A DNA stretch of 45,478 nucleotides from Candidatus Dojkabacteria bacterium. GTDB lineage: Bacteria; Patescibacteria; Dojkabacteria; SC72. Below the pieces are notes generated by a model. That model saw only the letters and a list, made by a program, of their open reading frames with translations. It was not told the origin of the DNA and ran no database searches. The DNA lies in contig JALNYV010000015.1 in NCBI GenBank assembly GCA_023229785.1, positions 1 to 45,478 on the forward strand, in the 5' to 3' direction. The stretch's first letter is position 1; every line of letters starts with the position of its first letter. Position numbers and translations under genes: made by a program. Positions 6,116-12,704 of the stretch are shown here, in pieces.

Positions 6116-6447
6116 TATAACCACCCCCATCTTATTCTTTTTTGCCAGTCGGATTTACTGCCTTCAAGGTGATAAAACATACCATCAACAACATGAAAAC
6201 CCATATCCATACCACAGCCAGAAACTTTAAGGTTTCCTTTATCATTCCTTTTATACGTGCCTAACCTTTCAATATACCAATTAAGGCATACTATTTCTTT
6301 GTTTTTTGGAATGACTATTGAAAGAGTGCGACTCATTCCGCTTTGGCTTACTGAATGTATAATCCCATATATGTTATTAACGCCCTTTAATAGCTTTTTA
6401 AGCGACTTAATCGCCTCGTCTTTATCTGTTTTGTTTTCTGGTTTCAT
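6115..6447 (-). CDS. Phage-type hypothetical protein with 'SGMSR...GCGMDMGF' signature (110 aa)
   Basis: The motifs VSQSGMSRTLSIVI (about 33-46) and VSGCGMDMGFHVV (about 75-87) are the signature of a hypothetical protein found in many bacterial phages and plasmids, often encoded near the gene type found just downstream. The function is not known to me. A GGAGG SD precedes the start. The C-terminus is basic and Trp-rich (WQKRIRWGW). Confidence 0.75.
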   Translation of the reverse strand: MKPENKTDKDEAIKSLKKLLKGVNNIYGIIHSVSQSGMSRTLSIVIPKNKEIVCLNWYIERLGTYKRNDKGNLKVSGCGMDMGFHVVDGMFYHLEGSKSDWQKRIRWGWL

Positions 6448-6859
6448 AGTGTATCCTCCACTTATTTAATAGTTTTCCATTACATTTTGAGCAGGTTTTT
6501 GAACCTATACATTTAAACCCATTACAAGTAGGGCATCTATCTTTTGTCCTATTGTTCCTAATATTAGGGTTTGGGTGGTGTATATGAGAATGGCACATAT
6601 TACAAACAGGCGTAACTTCAAAGGGTCTAGTATAATCATAATGGTGATATTCTACCGCTTGTTTATTGCAGATAGCACAATTAAGAGTATTAGGGCTTGG
6701 TAAATCTCCTTTCTTTATTGCTATTCTTATTTTAGTATAAAGCTCATTAAGTGTATCATTCTTTTGCTTATTATTTATCTTCCAATTCTTACGGGCTATT
6801 TTTAGTTTTATGTTTTTTACTATTAATTTTTTGTATGTTTCGTATATTGTATTTTCCAT
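6422..6859 (-). CDS. HNH-like zinc protein with C-terminal zinc ribbon (145 aa)
   Basis: After a basic helical N-terminus, residues about 60-95 give CAICNKQAVEYHHYDY...VCNMCHSHIHH, the Cys pairs and His of an HNH-type zinc finger nuclease. A second module (CPTCNGFKCIGSKTCSKC, about 108-125) is a zinc ribbon. HNH proteins nick or cut DNA; in viruses they serve packaging, homing or host DNA breakdown. The start at 6859 is used because GAGGAT lies four bases upstream and the promoter at 6892-6901 would give a leader of only a few bases. It is the first gene of the leftward arm. Confidence 0.75.
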   Translation of the reverse strand: MENTIYETYKKLIVKNIKLKIARKNWKINNKQKNDTLNELYTKIRIAIKKGDLPSPNTLNCAICNKQAVEYHHYDYTRPFEVTPVCNMCHSHIHHPNPNIRNNRTKDRCPTCNGFKCIGSKTCSKCNGKLLNKWRIHYETRKQNR

Positions 6860-6891
6860 TTGTATCCTCGCATACATAGTAAATACTACCT

Positions 6892-6901
6892 TATTTATAT
6901 A
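6892..6901 (-). promoter_or_regulatory. Archaeal promoter driving the leftward arm
   Basis: On the minus strand TATATAAATA is preceded by CCGAAAGG, a good BRE plus TATA pair. GAGGAT (SD of the 6859 gene) begins 23 bases downstream, so transcript start and SD nearly coincide. It stands at the edge of the intergenic hub and faces left, making it the main promoter candidate for the minus-strand accessory operon. Confidence 0.7.
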
Positions 6902-7122
6902 CCTTTCGGTTCTGTATTGCCTTATTTAACCCTAATAAAGCGTTATACCTCACTAAATACATTAAAACATAGCAATCGCTCAGAGCCGCATTATTTACTA
7001 TGCCTAATAAATGCCTGTCCTACGGCTTTGCAGAAACTACACTATAAGCAAATAAGATAAATAGTCGTATGAGTAAGTAAGATAAAGTCATACGTCTATC
7101 GTGGCGATTGTCATACAAGCCT

Positions 7123-7180
7123 ATTATTTAACCTAATACGTGGCTTATCTTTACTGGAAAGTACATTATTTAACCTAATA
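7123..7180. repeat. Two exact 16-bp AT-rich direct repeats
   Basis: ATTATTTAACCTAATA occurs at 7123-7138 and 7165-7180. A near copy with one extra C lies at 6922-6937, and the shorter ATTAACCTAA follows at 7189-7198. A version differing by one base over fifteen (TTATTTAACATAATA) lies in the helicase gene at 43261. Confidence 0.85.
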
Positions 7181-7194
7181 TAGAAAATATTAAC

Positions 7195-7325
7195 CTAAAG
7201 TCGAACAAATTAAAGTGGTAACATTAGAGGTGTTTTTACTTATGTGTTGTTACCACTATTGACGCTTTGACAACCGCTATGATTTATTTGTGCTAAAGTC
7301 GAACAACTCATAGTGGTAACATTAG
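7195..7325. repeat. Bipartite 33-bp iteron pair with inverted half-site between
   Basis: CTAAAGTCGAACAA, six variable bases, then GTGGTAACATTAG occurs at 7195-7227 and again at 7293-7325, exactly 98 bp apart. Between them TGTTACCACT (7248-7257) is the inverse of AGTGGTAACA (7214-7223), giving a perfect 10-bp stem with a 24-base loop. Conserved half-sites with a free centre suggest protein binding, for example by a replication initiator or repressor. Confidence 0.85.
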
Positions 7326-7616
7326 GGCGAATAGCCCAGTATCCTATTAAATAACACAATAATAAGTGTTTGCCCTGCAACATTACGACTATACCTATAC
7401 AATGGACTTCAGGAATCGCCTTTCAGCCCATATAAGCCGTATGGCAGTAAGCAGGTACCATCGGTAGTTGTAGAAAGGTTCAAAGGTAGCTTCAGTCAAT
7501 ATTGCTATTATTTAAGGTACCATTGACTACTTACTTCACGAACTGGAAAAGATACTATACTGGTTAGCTGTTGTTCTTCTATATGTAAATAATGTGTGGT
7601 CGCAGGGCAGACATTT

Positions 7617-7643
7617 TTGTCAGTGTGAGAGAAGGTTTAAATA
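7617..7643 (+). promoter_or_regulatory. Promoter P1: upstream element TTGTCAGTGTGA plus TATA box
   Basis: The 12-bp element at 7617-7628 is followed after seven bases by GTTTAAATAG (TATA box 7636-7643). The ATG at 7670 lies 27 bases after the box, where an archaeal transcript would begin, so the message is probably leaderless. The same element precedes the promoters at 35464 and 39849. Confidence 0.75.
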
Positions 7644-7669
7644 GTAGAATATTTATTATATTAAATAAG

Positions 7670-8194
7670 ATGGGTAAAGATTTGCTAGAGATAGGAAAGA
7701 AGTTTATTTCTGATAACTTGATTAAGGGCGAATATAGAGAAAGCAAGAACATTTTAATGCAAAGTCTGTCTTCTTGTGACGCTTGTCCGATAAAAAGCAC
7801 TTGCACTATTACTCCGCTAATGAAACCAAAAGATAGACTGAAAGGTTGCAGGGAGATTAGAAGCTTGTATAAAGAGAACCTTGAGAGTTGGGGCAATCCG
7901 ATACTACAGTTGCGGATTAGACTTGCTGATATTAAGCTGAAGATACAACAGCAGAGCATAATAGATATTGAGAAAGGAATTACGATGAGTAAGAGGATGA
8001 AGTTGCTTTTGGACTTGGAAAGCAGGTATATTGATAAGTTATTGAAATACTGCCCTCCTGACAGGAAAGATAACAAAGAGATTGGCAGTGTGATAGAAAT
8101 GAGTGGTTATGACGAAACACCAGTGAAAGAAGTAGAAGCGGTGGAAAACGAAGAAAAGAAAGAGGAACCGCATGGAATTGAACAAAGTCTATAA
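7670..8194 (+). CDS. Zinc- and coiled-coil protein, possible small terminase subunit (174 aa)
   Basis: The start at 7670 fits the TATA box at 7636-7643 (leaderless); an in-frame ATG at 7592 lies upstream of the promoter. The N-terminal part has a Cys cluster (SSCDACPIKSTC, then GC), followed by basic helices and a Glu-rich tail. Position at the head of the packaging operon and a helical, DNA-binding-like build fit a small terminase, but no conserved TerS motif is visible. Alternatives are a transcription factor or nucleoid protein. The end overlaps the methyltransferase start by 23 bases. Confidence 0.65.
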   Translation: MGKDLLEIGKKFISDNLIKGEYRESKNILMQSLSSCDACPIKSTCTITPLMKPKDRLKGCREIRSLYKENLESWGNPILQLRIRLADIKLKIQQQSIIDIEKGITMSKRMKLLLDLESRYIDKLLKYCPPDRKDNKEIGSVIEMSGYDETPVKEVEAVENEEKKEEPHGIEQSL

Positions 8195-9107
8195 TATGGA
8201 TTGTTTGGAAGGAATGAAGCAGATGGCAGATAATTCTGTTGATTTAGTAGTAACTTCTCCACCTTATGATAATTTAAGGGATTATAAGGGATATTCGTTT
8301 GATTTTGAAACTACAGCTAAAGAAATATGTAGGATTTTGAAAGAAGGTGGAGTTATTGTTTGGGTGGTTAGTGATAGTGTAGTTGATGGGAGTGAAACAG
8401 GTACCTCTTTTAAACAAGCATTATTTTTCAAAAGTTTAGGTTTAAACCTACACGATACAATGATATACGAAAAAAGTGGTATGTCACATCCAGATAATAT
8501 CCGTTATTATAATATTTTTGAGTATATGTTCATTTTTAGCAAAGGAAAACCTAAAACTATTAACTTAATTGCAGATAAGAAGAATAAGTGGGCAGGAACT
8601 AAAAATTTTGGAAAACATACCCAAAGACAAAAAGACGGTTCTTTACTTGTAAAAGAAGAAAAGACAGTTAAAGAAATAGGTATAAGGTGGAATATATGGA
8701 GATATAATACAGGATTTGGTTATACTACTAAAGATGAATATGCTTTTGAACATCCAGCTATGTTTCCTGAAGCATTGGCAAAAGACCATATTATATCTTG
8801 GAGTAATGAGGAAGATATAATTTTAGACCCTTTTGCAGGTGCAGGTACTACTTTGAAGATGGCAAAACAGAATAGACGTAAGTATATTGGATTTGAAATT
8901 TCTAAAGATTATGTAAAAATATGTCTAAGGAGATTAGAACAAAATATATTACCAACAGAGGAGGTACAAGAAGATGATGTACAAGGAACACAAGATGAAG
9001 AAGGGCGAGAGAGTGGAACAGAGGCTAAAGATGGCAAACAACCTGAGTACGGAAACGAACCAGAGGCTGATAGCGGAGAACGAGGAGAAAATACGAATGT
9101 TCAGTAG
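8172..9107 (+). CDS. Beta-class DNA methyltransferase (N4-C or N6-A), 311 aa
   Basis: Motif IV (TSPPYDN, residues 28-34) precedes motif I (DPFAGAGTT, 219-227), the order of beta-group amino-methyltransferases (N6_N4_Mtase family). The N-terminal YNMDCLEGM and C-terminal 'YIGFEISKDYVKICLRRL' also fit. SPPY is commonest in N4-cytosine enzymes. No partner nuclease is encoded nearby, so it probably protects viral DNA from host restriction or marks it for packaging. The last 50 residues are an unusual low-complexity acidic tail that overlaps a second gene in another frame. A GAGG SD precedes the ATG. Confidence 0.9.
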   Translation: MELNKVYNMDCLEGMKQMADNSVDLVVTSPPYDNLRDYKGYSFDFETTAKEICRILKEGGVIVWVVSDSVVDGSETGTSFKQALFFKSLGLNLHDTMIYEKSGMSHPDNIRYYNIFEYMFIFSKGKPKTINLIADKKNKWAGTKNFGKHTQRQKDGSLLVKEEKTVKEIGIRWNIWRYNTGFGYTTKDEYAFEHPAMFPEALAKDHIISWSNEEDIILDPFAGAGTTLKMAKQNRRKYIGFEISKDYVKICLRRLEQNILPTEEVQEDDVQGTQDEEGRESGTEAKDGKQPEYGNEPEADSGERGENTNVQ

Positions 9108-9129
9108 AAACAACAGGAGGAAGAAATGA
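8974..9129 (+). CDS. Overprinted small basic protein nested in the methyltransferase tail (51 aa)
   Basis: In the +1 frame relative to the methyltransferase, an ATG-ATG start at 8974 follows an AGAGGAGG SD (8957-8964) by about nine bases. The frame stays open for 51 codons and ends in an ATGA overlap with the next gene at 9126, exactly like true gene junctions elsewhere here. The product is a plausible amphipathic, Lys/Arg-rich helical protein (MMYKEHKMKKGERVEQRL at the start). The overlapped methyltransferase tail is low-complexity, as expected of the frame under weaker constraint. Confidence 0.65.
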   Translation: MMYKEHKMKKGERVEQRLKMANNLSTETNQRLIAENEEKIRMFSRNNRRKK

Positions 9130-9455
9130 AATTTAAAATACAACCAAGACAGAGTGGAAAGTCGTATGACATAGCACAAATAATGAAAAAAGACAAGAAA
9201 GCTATATGTATTCAACCAACCGAGAGTTTAAAAAATTATTTTTGTAAAGCATATAACATTTCTAAAGACAGAGTATTTACTGCGGGTGATATTATTAAAA
9301 GAAAAATACCTAGAAATAAAAATGTTTATATTGATGAGATAGGTAGTTTGCTTAATATTTTAATACCATCTGAGATAGTATATGCGACAACTACTAGTAA
9401 AATAGAAGTATCTTTTAAGAGGTATATTAAAGGTTGCGGAATGTTGGAGGATTAA
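9126..9455 (+). CDS. Minimal P-loop NTPase (109 aa)
   Basis: Walker A is PRQSGKS at residues 7-13 and Walker B NVYIDEIGS at about 65-73, with an intervening strand AICIQPTES. This is a mini P-loop protein of the kind seen in phage genomes (short '(K/Q)PRQ(S/T)GKT' proteins), missing the rest of a motor domain. It could help terminase or act in regulation. An AGGAGG SD precedes the ATG, and the start overlaps the nested gene's stop. It sits between the methyltransferase and the histone-like gene. Confidence 0.75.
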   Translation: MKFKIQPRQSGKSYDIAQIMKKDKKAICIQPTESLKNYFCKAYNISKDRVFTAGDIIKRKIPRNKNVYIDEIGSLLNILIPSEIVYATTTSKIEVSFKRYIKGCGMLED

Positions 9456-9456
9456 G

Positions 9457-9894
9457 ATGGGCTTAAAAGAAAGGTTTACTAGCAAACCAATGTTAAAGAA
9501 GATGATACTTGCTACTGCTAACGGCAAAGTGCTAGAGATTTCTTATGAATGTTACGAAATAATAGACAAGATATTGGGAGAGTTTTTGGAAGCTATTACT
9601 AAGAAAGCGGTAGAAAACCTTGTTAAAACCAAAGGTAAGAGATTGGACAGGCGTGATTTTGAAGCTGCCATGGGAATGGAAATAGTTGATATGCCAAACA
9701 GGAAATGTTTGCAAAAGAAGAATCGTGTTAAGATAAAACCTCTTGAAAAGGCAGAAGAACCGAAAGAGGAAGCGGAATTGGAACAAGAAGACGAAGATGT
9801 GGTAATAAAACAAGAACCGATGGCAAGTCTGCAAACAACCGAAGTTCCAGTGCAAATGCCTGAACCGACAACAATACCAGAAGGAGGAAACTAA
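9457..9894 (+). CDS. Histone-fold protein with long acidic C-terminal tail (145 aa)
   Basis: Residues about 12-72 match the archaeal histone/CBF-NFY fold: short helix, a strand loop ending EIS, a long central helix with 'DKILGEFLEAITKKAVENL', the loop GKRLD and a last helix 'RRDFEAAM'. Against my memory of HMfB, the 44 residues from the Ser before helix 2 align without a gap, with K-I-L, I, A, and D-x-E-x-A conserved. The remaining 73 residues are a Glu/Pro/Gln-rich tail, unlike tail-less archaeal histones. A role in packing viral or host DNA, or in transcription, is likely. It lies two bases after the mini NTPase, with a GGAGG SD. Confidence 0.75.
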   Translation: MGLKERFTSKPMLKKMILATANGKVLEISYECYEIIDKILGEFLEAITKKAVENLVKTKGKRLDRRDFEAAMGMEIVDMPNRKCLQKKNRVKIKPLEKAEEPKEEAELEQEDEDVVIKQEPMASLQTTEVPVQMPEPTTIPEGGN

Positions 9895-9896
9895 AA

Positions 9897-10079
9897 ATGG
9901 AAAAGATAAAAGACGAGAAAGAAGTAATAATAGACATACACGCAAAATGTGGAGAATGTGGAAGAAAGATGGTTGAACATTATAGAATTGACAACCGTTC
10001 TAAGAAAGAACTACACAAATTGATTGATTTGTATGCTATACCTTATAATATGGCTTGTAAGAAGTGTTCAAACAAATGA
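9897..10079 (+). CDS. Zinc-ribbon protein (60 aa)
   Basis: Two CxxC motifs (CGEC at about 18-21 and CKKC at about 54-57) frame a charged helix, a typical small zinc ribbon. A GGAGG SD lies before the ATG. The stop overlaps the next ATG (ATGA). Such proteins often act as transcription or DNA-binding accessories in archaeal viruses; the specific role is unknown. Confidence 0.7.
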   Translation: MEKIKDEKEVIIDIHAKCGECGRKMVEHYRIDNRSKKELHKLIDLYAIPYNMACKKCSNK

Positions 10080-10189
10080 AATGCAATCATTGTAATGTAA
10101 AGAATGGATTGTTTGGCAGCATTGATAATAAGATGTATTGTGAAGATTGTTTGATTAAGATTAGCAAATTCCATCAAGGAGTTAAATGA
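10076..10189 (+). CDS. Mini zinc-finger protein (37 aa)
   Basis: The peptide starts MKCNHC and has a second pair YCEDC, a four-Cys half-LIM-like finger. It is coupled by ATGA overlaps to the genes on both sides. The protein at 40409-40558 begins MTKCNHC and has the same layout (CNHC...YC..C), so the two look like paralogues. Confidence 0.6.
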   Translation: MKCNHCNVKNGLFGSIDNKMYCEDCLIKISKFHQGVK

Positions 10190-10332
10190 ATAATTGGGAA
10201 TTAGGAAAAAAGCATAAATATTATGGCAAAGTTGTAATGATGAGAACAATAGAAGGAGAGCCTTATAGATTCTTTATGGATAAAGAAAAGACTATATCTA
10301 TGATGCCTTTAAGTGCTTTAGAGGTTAAATGA
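10186..10332 (+). CDS. Small protein preceding terminase (48 aa)
   Basis: A 48-codon gene is bounded by ATGA overlaps with the mini zinc finger upstream and terminase downstream. The product is basic, with five Met and a beta-like pattern (YYGKVVMMRT...YRFFMD). No motif is recognised. The evidence is the strict junction geometry. Confidence 0.6.
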   Translation: MNNWELGKKHKYYGKVVMMRTIEGEPYRFFMDKEKTISMMPLSALEVK

Positions 10333-11948
10333 CTGAAGAAAAGACAATAACTAAAGTATTTAACAATATGTTAGCAGAAATGAAAGGCGAACTTACTTAT
10401 ACTGATTTTTCTGACGAATTAAAGAAAGAACGAGATAATAAGTGCAAACCGCAAAAGATGCTTAATCTTAATGATTGTGCCAAAGACCCTACTTTGTTCG
10501 CTTATCACATTCTAGGCATTTCTCCGTATGCTTACCAGTTTAAGATGTTTGAAGCAATTAGGACAGGAAAAAAGAGAGTTGCTATGATTACTTCTAGACA
10601 GATTGGCAAAACTGAAGGTTTAGCAATAATAGCGGTTTGGGCTGCTTTTAATAACGCATTTCCAAGCGGACTGCACAGAAACACTAAAGTTCTCATTGTA
10701 AGCAAATCTGAAGAACAAGCCAAGATGATTGTTACTGAAATCAAAAAGTTGATTGACTTGGGTGACAGGATAGTAGAACAGAGAACTAAAGATAATGTTA
10801 CTAATTATATTTCAAGAGAATTGGATGAAGGCAAAACCCAAACGGCTTTCCAAAGTACGTTTAAGAATGGTTGTTATATTAAGTGTATTGCACCTACAGG
10901 AAGCGGAAAAGGTTATACAGTAGATGTACTGATATTAGACGAGTTTGCATACATTCCTGAAGAATTGTTTAACGAAACCTTAGAACCTACTACTTCTGCG
11001 GTTAATGGCATTATTTTAATGGCAAGTACTCCGAATGGTATGCAAGGGTTGGGTTATAAGATATTTGACCCTGAGAACATTAGACAAAATAACAGGTATG
11101 AAAGGATTTGGGTACCGTGGTGGAAGTGCGAAAACCCTAAACAGTTAGAATGGATAAAAAATCAAAAGGAAGAAATGATAGCTAAAGGAGATATTAAGAG
11201 TTTTCAGCAAGAGTATGAAGCAAAGTTTACAACTAGCGAAAGCAGCTTTTTTGACGCTGACAAGGTAGACAAGTCTATTGACAGTAGCTTGGCACACGTT
11301 ATGGACTGGCACACTGAACCTTGTTCTATTGGAATTGATTACGGATTTAAAAGCAGCAGAACAGTTTTAACTATAGTAAGTAAAGGAAAAGACGGAGTTA
11401 TTAGAGAAAGGTTTCAGCATACTTATATTGAAGAAGGAAGCGACTTGAATGTGGATGTTGATGTAGAGAAACTAATGAAGCGGTTTAACATAATTCACGT
11501 AGTACCTGACGATTGCCCTAGTGGGTTTAATCCTAACCAGAAAATGATACAAAAGGGCTTTCCTGTTAAGCTGTTTAACTTTAGAACTGACCAGAACGCA
11601 GGAGAGAGAAACAGAGGATATTATATGCTGAGAGCAGGGTTGTATCAAAACAAAGTTAAGATTACTAAAAATGTAGAATTGATACGAGAAATGAAAAGTT
11701 TGTTAGAGATACATAAAGAGATTAATATTACAATTAAGGGCGAATGTTGTGACCGCACAGATTCCCTATGCATGGGATGTTATCCTTTCCTTGCGGAAGG
11801 TAACGATAGTGGGTTTGGTGTAATAAACGATACAGATATGCCTAAAGAGGAAAAGAAGATAGATAATGGCAGGTATGACAGTTTTGCTGCTACAATGGCA
11901 GAAAAGCAAAAGTATGAGATGGAACAAATTAAAAAGGGTGCATTATGA
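10329..11948 (+). CDS. terL: Large terminase subunit, TerL (539 aa)
   Basis: The DNA packaging motor. The ATPase domain has a Q motif (YAYQFKMF, about 67-74), Walker A SRQIGKT (89-95), Walker B VLILDEFA (200-207) and coupling motif MASTP (231-235). The RNase H-fold nuclease has D337 in SIGIDYGF, the acidic pair at D394-D395 (VPDDCPSG) and D517 in GRYDSFA. Length is normal for TerL. Unusual is a Cys cluster (C473, C474, C481, C484) between the last two nuclease motifs, possibly a metal site. It overlaps genes on both sides by ATGA. Confidence 0.95.
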   Translation: MTEEKTITKVFNNMLAEMKGELTYTDFSDELKKERDNKCKPQKMLNLNDCAKDPTLFAYHILGISPYAYQFKMFEAIRTGKKRVAMITSRQIGKTEGLAIIAVWAAFNNAFPSGLHRNTKVLIVSKSEEQAKMIVTEIKKLIDLGDRIVEQRTKDNVTNYISRELDEGKTQTAFQSTFKNGCYIKCIAPTGSGKGYTVDVLILDEFAYIPEELFNETLEPTTSAVNGIILMASTPNGMQGLGYKIFDPENIRQNNRYERIWVPWWKCENPKQLEWIKNQKEEMIAKGDIKSFQQEYEAKFTTSESSFFDADKVDKSIDSSLAHVMDWHTEPCSIGIDYGFKSSRTVLTIVSKGKDGVIRERFQHTYIEEGSDLNVDVDVEKLMKRFNIIHVVPDDCPSGFNPNQKMIQKGFPVKLFNFRTDQNAGERNRGYYMLRAGLYQNKVKITKNVELIREMKSLLEIHKEINITIKGECCDRTDSLCMGCYPFLAEGNDSGFGVINDTDMPKEEKKIDNGRYDSFAATMAEKQKYEMEQIKKGAL

Positions 11949-12091
11949 GTTTAACATTAGACGAAAGTGTTAAAAAGTTTGAAGACGATAAAGAAGATAT
12001 AGTCCAAGAAATAATCTTGCTTGGCAAGAACGGAAACATAAGAAGGTTAAGAATGGAGGAAAAAGACAATGACAAAATCTATTTCGGCTGA
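11945..12091 (+). CDS. Small acidic protein after terminase (48 aa)
   Basis: The gene begins in an ATGA overlap with terL and ends 23 bases into the next gene. The product is acidic at the start (SLTLDESVKKFEDDKED) with a short strand and an Arg-rich turn (NIRRLRM). The family is unknown. Confidence 0.55.
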   Translation: MSLTLDESVKKFEDDKEDIVQEIILLGKNGNIRRLRMEEKDNDKIYFG

Positions 12092-12593
12092 AAAGCTAGA
12101 AGAAGAAAAAAAAATAAAAGACGAGAAAGAAAGGCTACTTGTTAAGGAATATAAAAACAACGCAGATAGGCTAAAGAAGATTCCTTACGAGATTGAGAAA
12201 GTCAAGCAAGACAAACTGCTTACCCAAGAGCATATTAATATGCAGGTTGAGAAGGCAGAACTACAGATTAAAGATTTGGGAATAAGGGAAAATAACTTTA
12301 AGGTACACGAAGTTAAGTATGATTGGGAACTAGACCCTCAATGGATAGTTGTGCAGAAAGACTTGCTTAAAGCAGAAATAAAGGCGTTAGAGTTTAACAT
12401 GAAATGCAACAAGCAATCACTGCTTCAGGCAGAAAGCAACTTTGATATGCAGATTGGCGAGATAGAAGCACAAGAAAAAAGATGCTTTGACAGCCACAAG
12501 AACAATTTAAAGTTGTTAAAAGAGGAACATAATTGGAAACCAGAGCAACTTAGTGGACTAAAAAAGGATTGCAACTATAAGTGTTGCAGATAG
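12069..12593 (+). CDS. Long coiled-coil protein (174 aa)
   Basis: Nearly the whole chain is charged helix with heptad-like spacing (Lys, Glu, Leu, Ile), ending in a Cys pair (CNYKCC). A GGAGG SD is present. It lies between terminase and portal, the end of the packaging operon. It could be a packaging accessory, scaffold-like or structural protein; no family is recognised. Confidence 0.65.
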   Translation: MTKSISAEKLEEEKKIKDEKERLLVKEYKNNADRLKKIPYEIEKVKQDKLLTQEHINMQVEKAELQIKDLGIRENNFKVHEVKYDWELDPQWIVVQKDLLKAEIKALEFNMKCNKQSLLQAESNFDMQIGEIEAQEKRCFDSHKNNLKLLKEEHNWKPEQLSGLKKDCNYKCCR

Positions 12594-12598
12594 AAACC

Positions 12599-12608
12599 TT
12601 TTTATATA
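12599..12608 (+). promoter_or_regulatory. TATA-box promoter before the portal gene
   Basis: TTTTTATATA at 12599-12608 follows AGAAACC, a BRE-like purine/A run, directly after the stop of the coiled-coil gene. Transcription would start near 12633-12636, giving a leader of about 70 bases before the portal ATG. It opens the structural module. Confidence 0.6.
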
Positions 12609-12658
12609 AGTTTCACTATACATAAGTAATAGATATACTGAGATAGTGTTTGTGTAAC

Positions 12659-12689
12659 GGCGTGGGTCTTATCACTTCCCTTCCACGCC
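12659..12689 (+). other. GC-rich hairpin in the portal leader
   Basis: GGCGTGG (12659-12665) pairs with CCACGCC (12683-12689) across a 17-base loop, strikingly GC-rich for this AT-rich genome. It ends 15 bases before the portal start, which has no SD. No T-run follows, so a terminator is unlikely. It may control translation of the portal or be a processing or packaging site. Confidence 0.55.
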
Positions 12690-12704
12690 TTACCCTTTAT
12701 ATTC

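Larger units (their letters stand above)
6902..7616. other. Non-coding hub between divergent operons, candidate replication origin/control region
   Basis: No convincing gene is seen on either strand. The region is dense in repeats: ATTATTTAACCTAATA twice (7123 and 7165) with a one-base-longer relative at 6922; a bipartite 33-bp repeat at 7195 and 7293 with an inverted partner at 7248-7257; CGTATGA/TCATACG (7066-7072/7088-7094); AGTCAAT/ATTGACT (7494-7500/7522-7528); GGTACCAT twice (7454 and 7516). Divergent promoters flank it. Iteron-like repeats next to AT-rich DNA are typical of origins, but no initiator gene that would confirm this is known here. Confidence 0.6.

Noticed and set aside
6860..7060. 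66-codon plus-strand frame in the hub
   Set aside because: No SD, no promoter in front, composition unlike the other genes, and it overlaps the leftward promoter.
7240..7383. 47-codon minus-strand frame in the hub (starts MLQGKHLLL)
   Set aside because: No SD, and it runs through the iterons. Its start only reflects the 19-bp repeat shared with the gene at 5817-5927.
7592..7669. Earlier ATG of the first rightward gene
   Set aside because: It lies upstream of the TATA box at 7636-7643, so the transcript would not contain it; the ATG at 7670 fits exactly.
7579..8076. 165-codon frame on the minus strand
   Set aside because: Antisense to the first gene of the rightward operon, without SD or promoter. 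It is a shadow frame, as are similar antisense frames over the histone gene (9532-9945), portal (13658-14077), capsid (16350-16844), tail (22868-23323) and helicase (43102-43512) genes.
8085..8094. Fourth copy of the upstream element (CAGTGTGA at about 8085)
   Set aside because: Only eight bases match, it lies inside a coding region and no TATA box follows.
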